Positions 40,717-50,305 of a stretch of DNA of 64,000 nt are shown one piece after another. The stretch is taken from positions 1-64,000 of the forward strand of contig NZ_LYCS01000004.1 of NCBI RefSeq assembly GCF_001659985.1. The letters run 5' to 3'. The position numbers and the translations under genes were made by a program. The first letter of the stretch is position 1; the number at the start of each line of letters is the position of its first letter. The DNA comes from Oceanobacillus sp. Castelsardo. GTDB taxonomy: Bacteria > Bacillota > Bacilli > Bacillales > Amphibacillaceae. Under the pieces are notes generated by a model. The model was not told the origin of the DNA, searched no databases, and saw only the letters and a program-made list of their open reading frames with translations.

Positions 40717-41874
40717 TTAGGAATTCCCTTCAACTGATTCGGCATCCCAATAATATTCACTAAACACTTCCGCAAATGCATCTGCTGTGCGATATAATTC
40801 ATCCAAGTTATTTTCCGGCCCACCAAATTCAATTAATAGTGCATTTTCTGATAAATCCTGATTAAAAATACCATTCGTTCCAGCTCCACCTTTTCTTAGT
40901 ACACCACGACTCAATCCCGGATATTTCTCCTCTACTAAATAATGCAATTTAGTAGCTAGCTGTAAATTCTTTTCAAATTTAGGGTGGTCTTCACCAACAA
41001 CAAAAATAATTCTAGCATAGTCTTTTCCTTTGATTTCCTTTGTAGTGTGCTCTCTATTTAGTGAATCTCGATGTAAATCAAAAGAAAATTGTATATCGTT
41101 ATTCGCTGCAAAAGCTTCTTGAACAACACCTCTTGAAGCTTCGTATGACTGCCAATACTTCATTCCTTTATCATCTAGTAGTTTTCCTATATCTGCTTCT
41201 TCTACTTCGGCACCTATTCCTTTCGCCTCTAAAGATTTAGCCATTCTGTCACTAACCATTGTAATGTTCACTTTGGAATGGTGTGCTAGATTAGGATCAT
41301 TTACATCTGGTAAGTGCGGTAGAAACGACTCTCGGTTATGCGAGTTATAAATATAAACGACTTTTCTATTACCTGTTGATTGCGGATTCTCTTCCTCTTG
41401 AACATCTTCTTCGTCAGTCTCTACAATAGCCTCTCTATCTTTTAAAACCTCTTCTAATGGTGGAGAGGATTCATAAGGAAGATTCGTATAATCTGTTCCT
41501 TCACCCGCAATTAAGATTTGACTATCATAGATAGAGAAACCAGGAATTTCATTACCTAATAAGCTTCTCGGATCCTTTGGTTTAATACTTGTCGCTACTT
41601 GAAATAGCGAAGAAGACCAACTAGGTAAGGGGGTCTCTTCTGGAAAAGCTTGATTAAAAGCTCTATTTTCCATTCCAAGTAAATGTAAAAAAACAGAGCC
41701 ATCTATATCATTTGTCCATTTTGTTATCGTATCTGAAGATATACGATAAGCTGGCTGTATTGTAGTTAATAATCCAATAAGCAAAAATAAAATGACAATA
41801 CTAGTTAGGTATAACCCACCTTTTTTATAAAAACGAAACGGACGGTTCTTCTGGAATTTATTTTTGGAAATCAT
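40717..41874 (-). CDS. spoIIP: stage II sporulation protein P
   Basis: SpoIIP is the peptidoglycan amidase/endopeptidase that works with SpoIID and SpoIIM during engulfment. The 385-residue protein has an N-terminal membrane anchor (about 21-39), then a periplasm-facing domain with the zinc-binding pattern YIYNSHNRESF near 175, SFDLHRDS near 250 and LIEFGGPENN near 355. I use the ATG at 41874 following AGAGGTGGAGGA, not the in-frame codon at 41898. A 11-bp inverted repeat lies directly upstream of its SD. Follows gpr as in B. subtilis. Confidence 0.94.
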   Translation of the reverse strand: MISKNKFQKNRPFRFYKKGGLYLTSIVILFLLIGLLTTIQPAYRISSDTITKWTNDIDGSVFLHLLGMENRAFNQAFPEETPLPSWSSSLFQVATSIKPKDPRSLLGNEIPGFSIYDSQILIAGEGTDYTNLPYESSPPLEEVLKDREAIVETDEEDVQEEENPQSTGNRKVVYIYNSHNRESFLPHLPDVNDPNLAHHSKVNITMVSDRMAKSLEAKGIGAEVEEADIGKLLDDKGMKYWQSYEASRGVVQEAFAANNDIQFSFDLHRDSLNREHTTKEIKGKDYARIIFVVGEDHPKFEKNLQLATKLHYLVEEKYPGLSRGVLRKGGAGTNGIFNQDLSENALLIEFGGPENNLDELYRTADAFAEVFSEYYWDAESVEGNS

Positions 41875-41884
41875 TCCTCCACCT

Positions 41885-41931
41885 CTTTCTAATGGCACTT
41901 CTAGTAAAATCTATGAAAGCCCATTAGAAAG
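41885..41931 (-). other. inverted repeat abutting the spoIIP ribosome binding site
   Basis: CTTTCTAATGG and CCATTAGAAAG are perfect 11-bp inverted arms separated by 25 bases. On the spoIIP transcript the second arm ends in AGAAAG, immediately followed by AGGTGGAGGA and the ATG, so folding could change access to the SD. Confidence 0.6.
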
Positions 41932-41964
41932 TAGAACACTTTTCGTATCATTTCTATTAAAAAT

Positions 41965-42060
41965 AATAGGGAGATAAGACGTCGTAAATTAAGTCAGTCC
42001 TATCCCCAACTGAATGCTAGGTAAACGAAGGGCCGTGTACCGGCTATTGATTTCCTTTCT
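41965..42060 (+). repeat. family 2 repeat, partial copy C
   Basis: The blocks TCCTATCCCC-AACTGAATGCTAG, then AAACGAAGGGC and GTACCGGCT correspond to the right half of copies A and B (TCTTATCCCCCACTGAATGTTAG, ATCAGGGC, CTACTGGCT). The left hairpin arm is missing. Between gpr and spoIIP. Confidence 0.5.
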
Positions 42061-42094
42061 ATTTATTGTCACTTAAACCTACACCTGCGATAAA

Positions 42095-43216
42095 CTATCT
42101 GGAGTATTGAGCAAAATTTGTTATATCAACTTTTTCATGTAATGCAGCATTAATTCCTTCTGCAATCAGATTGGCCATATCAATCATAAAACCATCTACT
42201 TCTTTCGGAGTAACCATAAGATTATGTCCAAGCGGAGTTAAAACTTCCTGGATTAATTTTCGTTTTTCATCTTCTGATAAAGTACCGACAATCCCCATAA
42301 AAGTTTGTCTCTTTTCTTCATTCGGAAGGTCCTCGTCAGTCAATTCCTTCCCTCCAAATGACATACCGGCTGGGGCCAAAGCTTTAGACGGTCTATCTTT
42401 TTCATTCCATTCTCTACCAAAGTGTTTTAAAATAAAATCTATCGTATCACTTGTTATGGTAACAGCATCTACTACTGTTGGTACTCCAACCGCTATCACT
42501 GGAACTCCGAGTGTATCTTTACTCAATTCCTTTCGTTTATTCCCAACACCTGAGCCGGGATGAATACCTGAATCTGAAAGCTGTATTGTCTCGTTAACTC
42601 TTTCAATCGATCTTGAGGCTAATGCATCAATAGCAATAACAAAATCAGGTTGAAATTTTTCAACAATACCATAAATGATGTCGCTTGTTTCTATACCAGT
42701 GACTCCCATTACCCCTGGTGTTACAGCAGCCACAGGACGATACCCGTCTGAAACCGATTCAAATTTAAGTTTAAATAAATGACTTGTAACTAAAGTTTTT
42801 TCTACAGCCATCGGTCCAAGTGCATCAGGTGTTACATTCCAGTTACCAAGTCCTACAATTAATCCTGTTCCATCCTTAGGGATTTCATTTTTTTCTACTA
42901 AATTTTCAAGCTCACGAGCGAGAACTTTCGCTGCAACTTCTTGACGTTTCGTATCCTGTCTTTTTACCCCATCAGCATATATAGTTACATAAGAACCGGG
43001 TTTCTTACCTACTAGTTTAGCTCCGTCTTTATCAATATCTACATAAGATATTTTAATACCTTCTTGATTTCTCTCCTTAAATGTTACACCTTTGATTTCA
43101 CCCGTCTCTTTTGTTTGTTTTCTTTTTTGTTCTGATTCTACATACATATCCCTAGCTTCAACGGCTAAATCTGTTCTCACCTGGTATACTTGTTCTTGTT
43201 CATTGTTTTTTTCCAT
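42095..43216 (-). CDS. gpr: germination protease GPR
   Basis: GPR degrades the small acid-soluble proteins that protect spore DNA at the start of germination. The 373-residue protein carries the N-terminal V-R-T-D-L-A-V-E-A (residues 13-21), the region where the zymogen removes a pro-segment of about 15 residues, and family motifs [15 protein letters not shown] near 124, [10 protein letters not shown]-type [15 protein letters not shown] near 198 and [10 protein letters not shown] use the ATG at 43216, ten bases after AAAGGA, rather than the 43282 codon. Divergent from rpsT. Confidence 0.95.
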   Translation of the reverse strand: MEKNNEQEQVYQVRTDLAVEARDMYVESEQKRKQTKETGEIKGVTFKERNQEGIKISYVDIDKDGAKLVGKKPGSYVTIYADGVKRQDTKRQEVAAKVLARELENLVEKNEIPKDGTGLIVGLGNWNVTPDALGPMAVEKTLVTSHLFKLKFESVSDGYRPVAAVTPGVMGVTGIETSDIIYGIVEKFQPDFVIAIDALASRSIERVNETIQLSDSGIHPGSGVGNKRKELSKDTLGVPVIAVGVPTVVDAVTITSDTIDFILKHFGREWNEKDRPSKALAPAGMSFGGKELTDEDLPNEEKRQTFMGIVGTLSEDEKRKLIQEVLTPLGHNLMVTPKEVDGFMIDMANLIAEGINAALHEKVDITNFAQYSR

Positions 43217-43381
43217 ACGATGACATTCCTTTCCCATCTTCTTATTATTAGAATGAACAAATTCACAAAAACAATACGACATTCTAGTAAAGCATTTGGA
43301 ATAAAAACGGATAAATTTTAACTCTTGGAAAGAAATTTATTGAAAAGAAGGAGCTCCTTTGGTAAAATATCATTTGTTAAC

Positions 43382-43411
43382 TTGAAAGTTATAAATGGTA
43401 GACTATATAAA
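43382..43411 (+). promoter_or_regulatory. candidate promoter of rpsT
   Basis: TTGAAA (43382-43387) is followed 16-18 bases later by TATATA/TATAAA (43404-43411), about 55 bases ahead of rpsT. The exact -10 phase is ambiguous. Confidence 0.5.
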
Positions 43412-43465
43412 CATAAATTTTGAAAAATGAAAGTCTTACCGTGTCCTGTTTAGGAGGTGAAATAC

Positions 43466-43732
43466 ATGGCAAATATTAAATCTGCAATTAAACGTGTTGA
43501 TATTAACAATAAAAAACGTTCAGCTAACCAATCTCAAAAATCTGAAATGCGTACTGCTATTAAAAATGTTGAAAAATTAGTAGAAGCTAAAGATATTGAA
43601 GCTGCAAAAACAGCACTTACAGCTACTGTTAAACAAATTGACAAAGCTGTACAAAAAGGGATTATCCATAAAAATAATGGAAACCGTCAGAAATCACGCT
43701 TAATGAAAAGAGTAAGTAGTATTACTGCTTAA
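43466..43732 (+). CDS. rpsT: 30S ribosomal protein S20
   Basis: The 88-residue, strongly basic helical protein is bS20, a primary 16S rRNA binder (MANIKSAIKRV start and HKNNGNRQKSRLMKRV near the end). The ATG at 43466 follows TTTAGGAGGTGA; the in-frame ATG nine bases earlier is too close to the SD. It is transcribed opposite to its neighbours, as in B. subtilis, where rpsT lies between gpr and holA. Confidence 0.97.
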   Translation: MANIKSAIKRVDINNKKRSANQSQKSEMRTAIKNVEKLVEAKDIEAAKTALTATVKQIDKAVQKGIIHKNNGNRQKSRLMKRVSSITA

Positions 43733-43744
43733 TTAAAGCAAATA

Positions 43745-43775
43745 AAAAAAACGATCCATCAGGATCGTTTTTTTT
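43745..43775. terminator. bidirectional terminator between rpsT and holA
   Basis: AAAAAACGATCC-ATCA-GGATCGTTTTTTTT forms a perfect stem with A and T runs on its sides, between two convergent genes. Confidence 0.92.
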
Positions 43776-43777
43776 AT

Positions 43778-44797
43778 TTATGCAACACTTATTAAGTCGT
43801 ATAAAAGAATTTCGAATGCAAGTTGCTTTTCCATATTTCCCCGTTTCATCGCCGCATCAGTATTCGCTAATTTATCCATAATAGTCTTTAATTTTTGAAC
43901 TGAAAATTGTTTTTCTCTACTTAAGGCAATCTTAACAACATATGGATGAACCCCTAACTGCTTCTGCATTTGAAATTGCGTATAACCTTTTCGTTTTAAC
44001 AGTTTCACTCGTAATATCGTTCTAAATTGAAATGCAAGTAATCCAATTAACGCAATAGGTTCTTCATTCATCTTCTCTAAATCCTTAAAAATAGCAATAG
44101 CTTTATGTAAATCTCTTTCAATTACTGCATCGACTAGCCTTAAAGAAGAGCTATTTGATGTATGGGAAATTAACTTATCTACCACCTCTTTTGTAACAAC
44201 ACCATTATCACCAACAAACGTAGAAAATTTCTTTAGTTCACTCTCTAATAATTGTAAATTGGCCGATAACTCACCTTCAATTATCTCTACTGCATCTTGA
44301 TCAATAGTAATATGAAATTGATTCGCTAAAGAATGAATCCAACTTGATACATCTTTTTCTTTAATAGGTTCACAATTTACATATTTTGCATGTTTTTTTA
44401 GTTCTTTGCTAACTTTTTTTCTTTCATCTATTTTTTCATATGGAGCAATAATAACAAAAACGGAATAATCAACCGGATTTTCTAAGTAGCTTATCAGACT
44501 GTCCAAATTATGGTCAAAAGGAGTTTTGTCGGGTTTTGCTTTTAAAAAAGTCGGGTTTGAAGCAATAATTAATTTTCTTTCACCAAAAAATGGATATGTC
44601 TCAACATCACCTATAACTTCTTGGATTGGAACTTCTTCTAAATCATATGTAGATAAATTTTCTTTATCTTGTCCAAGTACACGACTGATAATTTCTTTTT
44701 TTATATTTTCCACAAAAAAATTTTCAGACCCATATAGCAAATAAACTGGGGCAATTTTATTCTTTTTTAGTTCTTTTAATACTTCTAAATATGACAT
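43778..44797 (-). CDS. holA: DNA polymerase III delta subunit
   Basis: HolA (YqeN) opens the sliding clamp in the clamp loader. The 339-residue protein has the clamp-loader AAA-like N-terminal fold starting VYLLYGSENFFVENIKKEI, then ELKKFSTFVGD near 191, and a C-terminal helical collar (residues 220-339). Divergent from yqzM and convergent with rpsT, the B. subtilis arrangement. Confidence 0.93.
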   Translation of the reverse strand: MSYLEVLKELKKNKIAPVYLLYGSENFFVENIKKEIISRVLGQDKENLSTYDLEEVPIQEVIGDVETYPFFGERKLIIASNPTFLKAKPDKTPFDHNLDSLISYLENPVDYSVFVIIAPYEKIDERKKVSKELKKHAKYVNCEPIKEKDVSSWIHSLANQFHITIDQDAVEIIEGELSANLQLLESELKKFSTFVGDNGVVTKEVVDKLISHTSNSSSLRLVDAVIERDLHKAIAIFKDLEKMNEEPIALIGLLAFQFRTILRVKLLKRKGYTQFQMQKQLGVHPYVVKIALSREKQFSVQKLKTIMDKLANTDAAMKRGNMEKQLAFEILLYDLISVA

Positions 44798-45205
44798 TTA
44801 TATACACCATTACTTTCCAAAACTGAACTTTTTTAGTTTTTATTTGATTACATATATGGTAAATTGTATATTAAGTAATATCAAGAAATAAATGGAGGGA
44901 AATTTTTGTCCCTTAAACAATAAATAATTTCCCCCCAGAATCTATATAAACATTTAACAAATAGCTCTAGAAACTAAATGTTAAACGATATTTGTTTTGT
45001 GTTCAAAAAGTACAATTAATCCTCCTTTTTGAATACGCACTTATAGCTTATGTTTTCTCAAGAAATATATAGATGTAAAGTCTTTCTAATTTAGTAATAA
45101 GGTATTAATTATGTTAAAATTGTAATATCTGGAAATTTTTATAATCATAAGTAGATTTTTTCATTTACTTATTTTATACTAATGATGGTAACAGGAGGGG
45201 TAAAA
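44798..45205. other. 408-base gap between holA and yqzM
   Basis: It contains the family 1 remnant at 44998-45045 and, near 44894-44936, GGGAAAT and ATTTCCC arms separated by about 26 bases. The yqzM promoter should be in the right part, but I do not see a pair of boxes that I would defend. No other gene is visible. Confidence 0.5.
44998..45045. repeat. family 1 element, internally deleted remnant (copy 3)
   Basis: TGTGTTCAAAAAG and CCTCCTTTTTGAATACGCAC are the two ends of the family 1 element in the same order as copies 1 and 2, joined by only 11 bases. The whole body is gone, leaving little more than the inverted ends. Confidence 0.65.
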
Positions 45206-45343
45206 GTGAACGAATTCGAAAATAATCCACAATCAAAGCACAGTAATGATGTTGTAGATTCTATCAAGGGATTTGTTGGCTCATTTGTTTTCTTTGTAGC
45301 CATTTTTGCAATTGGAGTTATTATTAGTGTGGTAGCAGGTTAA
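45206..45343 (+). CDS. yqzM: YqzM family small membrane protein
   Basis: This is a 45-residue frame starting at GTG with AGGAGGGG seven bases upstream. The sequence begins M-N-E-F-E-N-N-P-Q-S-K, then D-S-I-K-G-F-V-G-S-F and one membrane helix, matching the B. subtilis YqzM protein, and it lies between holA and comEC as there. Function is unknown. A strong terminator follows. Confidence 0.88.
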   Translation: MNEFENNPQSKHSNDVVDSIKGFVGSFVFFVAIFAIGVIISVVAG

Positions 45344-45355
45344 TAAACATTTTTT

Positions 45356-45386
45356 AGAAAAGAGACTAAATAATAGTCTCTTTTTT
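45356..45386 (+). terminator. terminator downstream of yqzM
   Basis: AGAGACTA and TAGTCTCT form an 8-bp stem with a five-base loop, preceded by AAAA and followed by TTTTTC. Confidence 0.88.
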
Positions 45387-45494
45387 CTTTATTTTTCTTT
45401 ATCTTTAAACTTCAAAATAATTGGATCACTGGATATCGCGCTCATTGCCTGTAAGGATATTTGCCCCTTTGTTCTTAATCAAGGCTCTAAGCCA

Positions 45495-47780
45495 TTACTT
45501 ATGATTATAGTATGGTAAGAAGCTAGAAAATGTTCCAGAATTTCCTTTAAAGTGATACTGAACGGCACCATGCTCATCCGTACGAAAAATAACGATATCA
45601 TTATCCTTCATTCTTTGAATGACTTCCGGGGATGGGTGGCCATAGCGATTATTTTTTCCAACAGATATAAAAGCGAATTTGGGATTAATTTGCTTCAAAA
45701 GTTCCTCCCCTGTTGAGGTGTTACTACCGTGATGACCTACTTTTAATACATCTACTTTTAAATCAGGATATTTATTTATTATATATTTTTCTGTTTCTAT
45801 ACCTATATCCCCGGTAAATAACCATGTTAAACCACCAATTTTTGTATACACTACGACAGAATTCTCATTCGGATTATTGGAGTCTTTTAATGGTCCTAGC
45901 ACATAAAACGGTTGACCTTTTATATTCAGCACATCCAACCCCTCAACCCTCTTGACTTTCTTAGGGTTCCATTGTTTATCTTCCTCTATATCATAATATG
46001 GATGTATATAAATACGCTCTACATTCATTTCTTCTATAATAAAAGGAACACTTCCAACATGATCTAGATCTTCATGAGATAAAATTAATGCGTCCACTTT
46101 TTGAATTCCTTGTGAATATAAATATGGCTTAATGATTCGTTTATAGGTATTTTCGCTGACTGTTCCATCCGAAAAAGAAAAGGTAGCTCCAGCGTCTATC
46201 ATAATGACGCCTTTTCGATAAGGTAGTTCAATAATATAAGCGTCTCCTTGTCCAATATCTAACATCGTTACCTTTCCTTCAGGAGATAAATAAGGTCTTG
46301 CTACAAGAAAAAATAACATTAAACAGATTAATATCCCCAATTTAAATGCCTTTAATGATTGGTTTAATTCCATTTCCATCATCATTCTTAGAAAGAGAAT
46401 AAAATATAAACAAGTTATACCTATAGAAAATGTCCCAATAACCCATGGTGTATCAGCGACTTTATCAATCAAGAAAATAAATTGTAAAACAAATTGATGA
46501 ATGAACGTAAAAGCTTGATCTAAAAATTTAACAAAAGGAAAAGGTAATAATGTAAGAGGAAGTAATATATACATAAACGGAATCACAAAAACAGAAAAAT
46601 AAGGAATAATGATAATATTCAACAGAATAGATAGCGGTTGAAAAAAGGAAAAATAAATGAATTGTAGGGGTAAAATAATCATTTGTGCAACAAAGCTAAT
46701 TTTCAAAGCCTGCATAGTAGGATTTTTATTGACAGATAGCCATCTTTTGGAAAGTAAGATACTAAACGTAACCAAAAAAGAAAATTGAAACCCAACATGA
46801 TAAATTAACAAAGGATCCCTGATAATTAATAATGTAAAAACGATAGCTAATACATCTGTCACACTATATTTCGCCTTTATTTTAAGAAGTAGAATAAATA
46901 TAATAGCCATCATACTAGCGCGCCATATCGATGGTTCTCCTCCTGCTAAAATCGCATAAATAGGCATAAATATGACAACAAACCACTGAGCTTTTTCTTT
47001 CGTTAAGATAGATAATTTAATTAAAACGAAATACATAAAGGTAAGTAAGATTGCCACATGTGTGCCTGAAATAGCAATAATATGTGACAGGCCCCATTTT
47101 CGAAACAATTGTACCGATTCCTCATCTAAAGATGAATCATCCCCCAGAACTAGGGAATTTAGCCACGAGGCAGTAAACGGCGTCAATTCATTTTGAATGT
47201 CAATAAGAAGGTTAGAACGTACAGAGTATATTTTGTCGAGTGATTTAAATCCATCACAATGAATTTGATGAATGGAAGATAAAGTTATTTGTACATGAAT
47301 TCCTTGTTTCTTTAAGAAATCTTGGTAATCAAATTCTCCAGGATTTCTGCGCCCATTCGGAATTTCTTTCTTCCCTTGAATAACACAGGATGCACCGTAT
47401 TTTAAAAAATGAGTAGAGAACTCTTCTTTTTGATTAGGAAAATAAATTACAACTATCCTCTCTCCTGTAATGGTTTCTTTTAGGACAAATTCCACTTTCT
47501 TGTCATTTTTCTCAATGGAACTTATTATTTCTCCATATATTGGGCGTGGATTTATGTTGATCTCTTCTTCAGAGGGCGATGTACTTGTTTCTGGGAAATA
47601 AAGTAGAAAAAATATGAGGAAGGTTAAGGAAACAATCAAAGGAAGTTTCCTTAGCCTTTTCAAAGCATATAACATTCCGATCCAGATTATAAACACTATA
47701 ATAAAAAGATAATGATGATAATGAATAAATAATATAGCACATATTGCAGCAATAGCAACTATATGCCAGTAACCTTTCAT
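45495..47780 (-). CDS. comEC: competence protein ComEC (DNA uptake channel)
   Basis: ComEC forms the pore that passes one strand of transforming DNA across the membrane. The 761-residue protein has an N-terminal helix pair and extracytoplasmic OB domain (about 65-175), the Competence membrane domain with many helices (about 200-500) and a C-terminal metallo-beta-lactamase-like nuclease domain with DIGQGDAYII near 515, SHEDLDHVG near 570 and VGHHGSNTST near 672. All metal ligands appear intact. Last gene of comEA-comEB-comEC. Confidence 0.94.
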   Translation of the reverse strand: MKGYWHIVAIAAICAILFIHYHHYLFIIVFIIWIGMLYALKRLRKLPLIVSLTFLIFFLLYFPETSTSPSEEEININPRPIYGEIISSIEKNDKKVEFVLKETITGERIVVIYFPNQKEEFSTHFLKYGASCVIQGKKEIPNGRRNPGEFDYQDFLKKQGIHVQITLSSIHQIHCDGFKSLDKIYSVRSNLLIDIQNELTPFTASWLNSLVLGDDSSLDEESVQLFRKWGLSHIIAISGTHVAILLTFMYFVLIKLSILTKEKAQWFVVIFMPIYAILAGGEPSIWRASMMAIIFILLLKIKAKYSVTDVLAIVFTLLIIRDPLLIYHVGFQFSFLVTFSILLSKRWLSVNKNPTMQALKISFVAQMIILPLQFIYFSFFQPLSILLNIIIIPYFSVFVIPFMYILLPLTLLPFPFVKFLDQAFTFIHQFVLQFIFLIDKVADTPWVIGTFSIGITCLYFILFLRMMMEMELNQSLKAFKLGILICLMLFFLVARPYLSPEGKVTMLDIGQGDAYIIELPYRKGVIMIDAGATFSFSDGTVSENTYKRIIKPYLYSQGIQKVDALILSHEDLDHVGSVPFIIEEMNVERIYIHPYYDIEEDKQWNPKKVKRVEGLDVLNIKGQPFYVLGPLKDSNNPNENSVVVYTKIGGLTWLFTGDIGIETEKYIINKYPDLKVDVLKVGHHGSNTSTGEELLKQINPKFAFISVGKNNRYGHPSPEVIQRMKDNDIVIFRTDEHGAVQYHFKGNSGTFSSFLPYYNHK

Positions 47781-47794
47781 CTGCTCACCCTCTT

Positions 47795-48364
47795 CTATTT
47801 TTTCATAAACAGTTTTTCTGCTTCTTTTTTTAACAACGTTATTTCTTGCTTGTCCCCACCAGTAGCGTTTTCCAATTTATGGATCAATTCATAAACAAAC
47901 TCATTCTTTTTCTGAAAATTAGTATCGACTAATAAATAGTCTAGTTCTACTTTCCTTGTCTTAACTCCTGCTTCTTTAAACAACGTAATGGCATATTCAT
48001 TATTCCGATAATCTTCTGCGTAATAAACATTCTTAATACCACTTTGTATAATTTGCTTACAACATTGCAAACACGGAAAATGTGTTACATAAATATCTGC
48101 GTTATCCGTAGGTACCCCGAATTTAGCACATTGTAACAGCGCATTAGCTTCAGCATGAACGGTTCTTACGCAATGACCATCTATTACTAGACACCCTTCA
48201 TCAATACAATGAACGCCTCCTGAAACACTACCATTGTAACCACCGGCTATAATACGTTTATCCCGTACAATAGTTGCGCCTACCATTAGTCTTGTACATG
48301 TACTTCTTAGTGAAAGAAGATGACTCTGAGCCATAAAATACTGATCCCAAGAAATTCTATCCAT
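47795..48364 (-). CDS. comEB: ComEB, dCMP deaminase family
   Basis: The 189-residue zinc-dependent deaminase carries HAEANALLQC near residue 71 and PCLQCCKQII near 98, the paired zinc-site motifs of deoxycytidylate deaminases. In B. subtilis it is in the com operon but is dispensable for transformation itself. It ends 14 bases before comEC. Confidence 0.93.
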   Translation of the reverse strand: MDRISWDQYFMAQSHLLSLRSTCTRLMVGATIVRDKRIIAGGYNGSVSGGVHCIDEGCLVIDGHCVRTVHAEANALLQCAKFGVPTDNADIYVTHFPCLQCCKQIIQSGIKNVYYAEDYRNNEYAITLFKEAGVKTRKVELDYLLVDTNFQKKNEFVYELIHKLENATGGDKQEITLLKKEAEKLFMKK

Positions 48365-48462
48365 AAATATCCCCTCTATCTATAATGTTACATGTTAAGT
48401 TTACATTCCGTTATGAAATTCCGTCAACATTCAACAAAACCAAAACCATCCTACTAAATGAA

Positions 48463-49092
48463 TTAAGGTAATTGAATGTTATCTTTCATGTTTTCTAACG
48501 TTTTTTCACCGATACCAGAGATATCAAGTAAATCCTCTACAGATTGAAATAAACCAAACTCTTCTCGATGTTGAATGATCGCTTGCGCTTTAGAAGGACC
48601 TATACCTGGTAGAGTCTCAATTTCATCCTGTGTTGCATAATTAATTCTAACTTTACCACTTATATTACCACTTACATTTTGCGCAGTCTGCCCCGAATCC
48701 ATATTCAAATTTAGAAGTTCAGGTACAATTATAATCATTTCGTCATGCACTTTTTGCGCTAAATTAACTTGTGACTGATCCGCGTCCTTGGTTAATCCAC
48801 CAGCTTTTTCGATAACATCCTTCACCCTATTTTCTTCCGTCATTTCATAGACACCTGGTTGTTCAACAGCACCTTTAACATCTACAAATAGAGTAATTTG
48901 CTGGGCTTTTTCACCATTTACTATTTCTTCTGTCATTGGAATTTGATTACCTTTCGTTGAGGCGAATGTCATTATTTCTTCATCTTCTTGTATACTCTTT
49001 TCTTTCGAGAAGAAAATAATAAAGATAATGACAATGGAAGTTAAAATAAAGAAAGAACTTTTTTTGAGAAGATTTAACAAGTGGAACCACAT
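48463..49092 (-). CDS. comEA: competence DNA receptor ComEA
   Basis: ComEA binds double-stranded DNA outside the membrane and delivers it to the uptake machine. The 209-residue protein has one N-terminal membrane anchor (about 13-29), a linker, an SLBB-like domain (GAVEQPGVYEM near 77 to VHDEMIIIVPEL near 125) and two C-terminal helix-hairpin-helix motifs (LPGIGPSKAQAIIQHRE near 163 and ISGIGEKTLENMK near 193). comER, divergent from it in B. subtilis, is not present. Confidence 0.95.
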   Translation of the reverse strand: MWFHLLNLLKKSSFFILTSIVIIFIIFFSKEKSIQEDEEIMTFASTKGNQIPMTEEIVNGEKAQQITLFVDVKGAVEQPGVYEMTEENRVKDVIEKAGGLTKDADQSQVNLAQKVHDEMIIIVPELLNLNMDSGQTAQNVSGNISGKVRINYATQDEIETLPGIGPSKAQAIIQHREEFGLFQSVEDLLDISGIGEKTLENMKDNIQLP

Positions 49093-49179
49093 CCTCCTAT
49101 TTGTATTATTAGAGGGAAAAAAGGATAGAATGTGGGATATATGTAAATCTATTCGACATTATAAGTGAATTTCCTTCAA

Positions 49180-49213
49180 AAAAACATGAGATTAATTTAA
49201 AATCTCATGTTTT
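49180..49213 (-). terminator. terminator between yqeM and comEA
   Basis: AAACATGAGATT and AATCTCATGTTT form a 12-bp stem with an AT loop, followed on the minus strand by TTTTTTTGAAGG. It overlaps the yqeM stop region and separates the yqeG-yqeM operon from comE. Confidence 0.9.
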
Positions 49214-49945
49214 TTCTGCAACAAAGAAAATCCTCTCTGATTGTTCATGTAATTGATCTCGCTCTAATGAAAAATCGGCATATACTTTAATGTTCGTAAA
49301 TCCTACTTCTTTTAGTGTTTCTTTATAAAACGAAATAGGATATGTCCGCTCATGATGATATTCATCAAATCTTACATATTTATCTTTATCTAAGACAAAA
49401 AAAGTCAAGTCGTGAAACATTTCCCCGGTTTCCTCACCCTCAGAGCAAAACCAGATATAAGACATATCTTCTAATACATCGGCAAAGGTTTGGTTTTTAT
49501 AATTTTGTTCAACTTGATAGAGTGAATGAACATCAAATATAAATATGCCATCTGGATTTAAACTGGTGTACGTTCGCCTGAATACCTCTTTAATTTGCGC
49601 TTTTTCCGTAATATAGTTCATTACATCGCAATAACTTACTGCTAAATCAATATTTTCTAAACCTTCCATTTCTGTCAAATCTTGATGTAACCAAGTGATA
49701 GATAATTTTTTTTCGTTTGCTTTATTTGCAGCATACGTTAACATATCTTCTGAATAATCTAATCCAATCGTTTCAAAACCTTGCTCTGCTAACCTAGTTG
49801 AAATTTCTCCAGTTCCACAACCTAAATCAGCAATTCGATTTATATGACGATTTCCTAGTACACTTAACGTGAAATGAACCCATTCATCATAAGGTGCATC
49901 TGCCATAAATTTATCGTAAACATACGCCATTTGTTTATAAACCAT
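49205..49945 (-). CDS. yqeM: class I SAM-dependent methyltransferase YqeM
   Basis: This 246-residue protein has the glycine-rich SAM motif IADLGCGTGEISTRLA near residue 36, LDYSEDMLTYA near 60 and IDLAVSYCDVMNYI near 102. The substrate is unknown. It is the last gene of the yqeG-rsfS cluster, three bases after rsfS, suggesting a role with ribosome or nucleotide functions, but this is only context. Confidence 0.88.
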   Translation of the reverse strand: MVYKQMAYVYDKFMADAPYDEWVHFTLSVLGNRHINRIADLGCGTGEISTRLAEQGFETIGLDYSEDMLTYAANKANEKKLSITWLHQDLTEMEGLENIDLAVSYCDVMNYITEKAQIKEVFRRTYTSLNPDGIFIFDVHSLYQVEQNYKNQTFADVLEDMSYIWFCSEGEETGEMFHDLTFFVLDKDKYVRFDEYHHERTYPISFYKETLKEVGFTNIKVYADFSLERDQLHEQSERIFFVAEKT

Positions 49946-49948
49946 AAC

Positions 49949-50305
49949 CTATCCTTCTAATTCAATCTCTAAAGGTAATCTTTCCGCATCTCCCCATAAA
50001 CGTTCAAGGTTATAATAGCTCCGCTCATCTTTGTGGAATACATGACAAACAATATCTCCTATATCTACCAAAACCCATCTTGCTTGCTCGAATCCTTCCA
50101 TCCGTTTTATATCAATGCCTAATTCATCCATGTTATCTTTAATTTCTCGTGCAATTGATTGTACTTGTCTTTCATTATTCCCATGACAAATAACAAAATA
50201 ATCAGCAACAAGTGATACGTCCTTCATATCTAGAGCGATAATATCCTCTGCTCGTTTATCATCACATGCTACTGCAATCTTTTGTACAATTTCATTATTT
50301 TCCAT
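49949..50305 (-). CDS. rsfS: ribosomal silencing factor RsfS
   Basis: RsfS (YqeL) binds L14 on the 50S subunit and blocks joining with 30S under starvation. The 118-residue protein has the DUF143 core IIALDMKDVSLVADYFVICHG and ARWVLVDIGDIVCHVFHKDERSYYNLERLW. The ATG at 50305 is preferred over 50314 because GGAGG is eight bases upstream of it. It overlaps the end of yqeK by 11 bases. Confidence 0.94.
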   Translation of the reverse strand: MENNEIVQKIAVACDDKRAEDIIALDMKDVSLVADYFVICHGNNERQVQSIAREIKDNMDELGIDIKRMEGFEQARWVLVDIGDIVCHVFHKDERSYYNLERLWGDAERLPLEIELEG

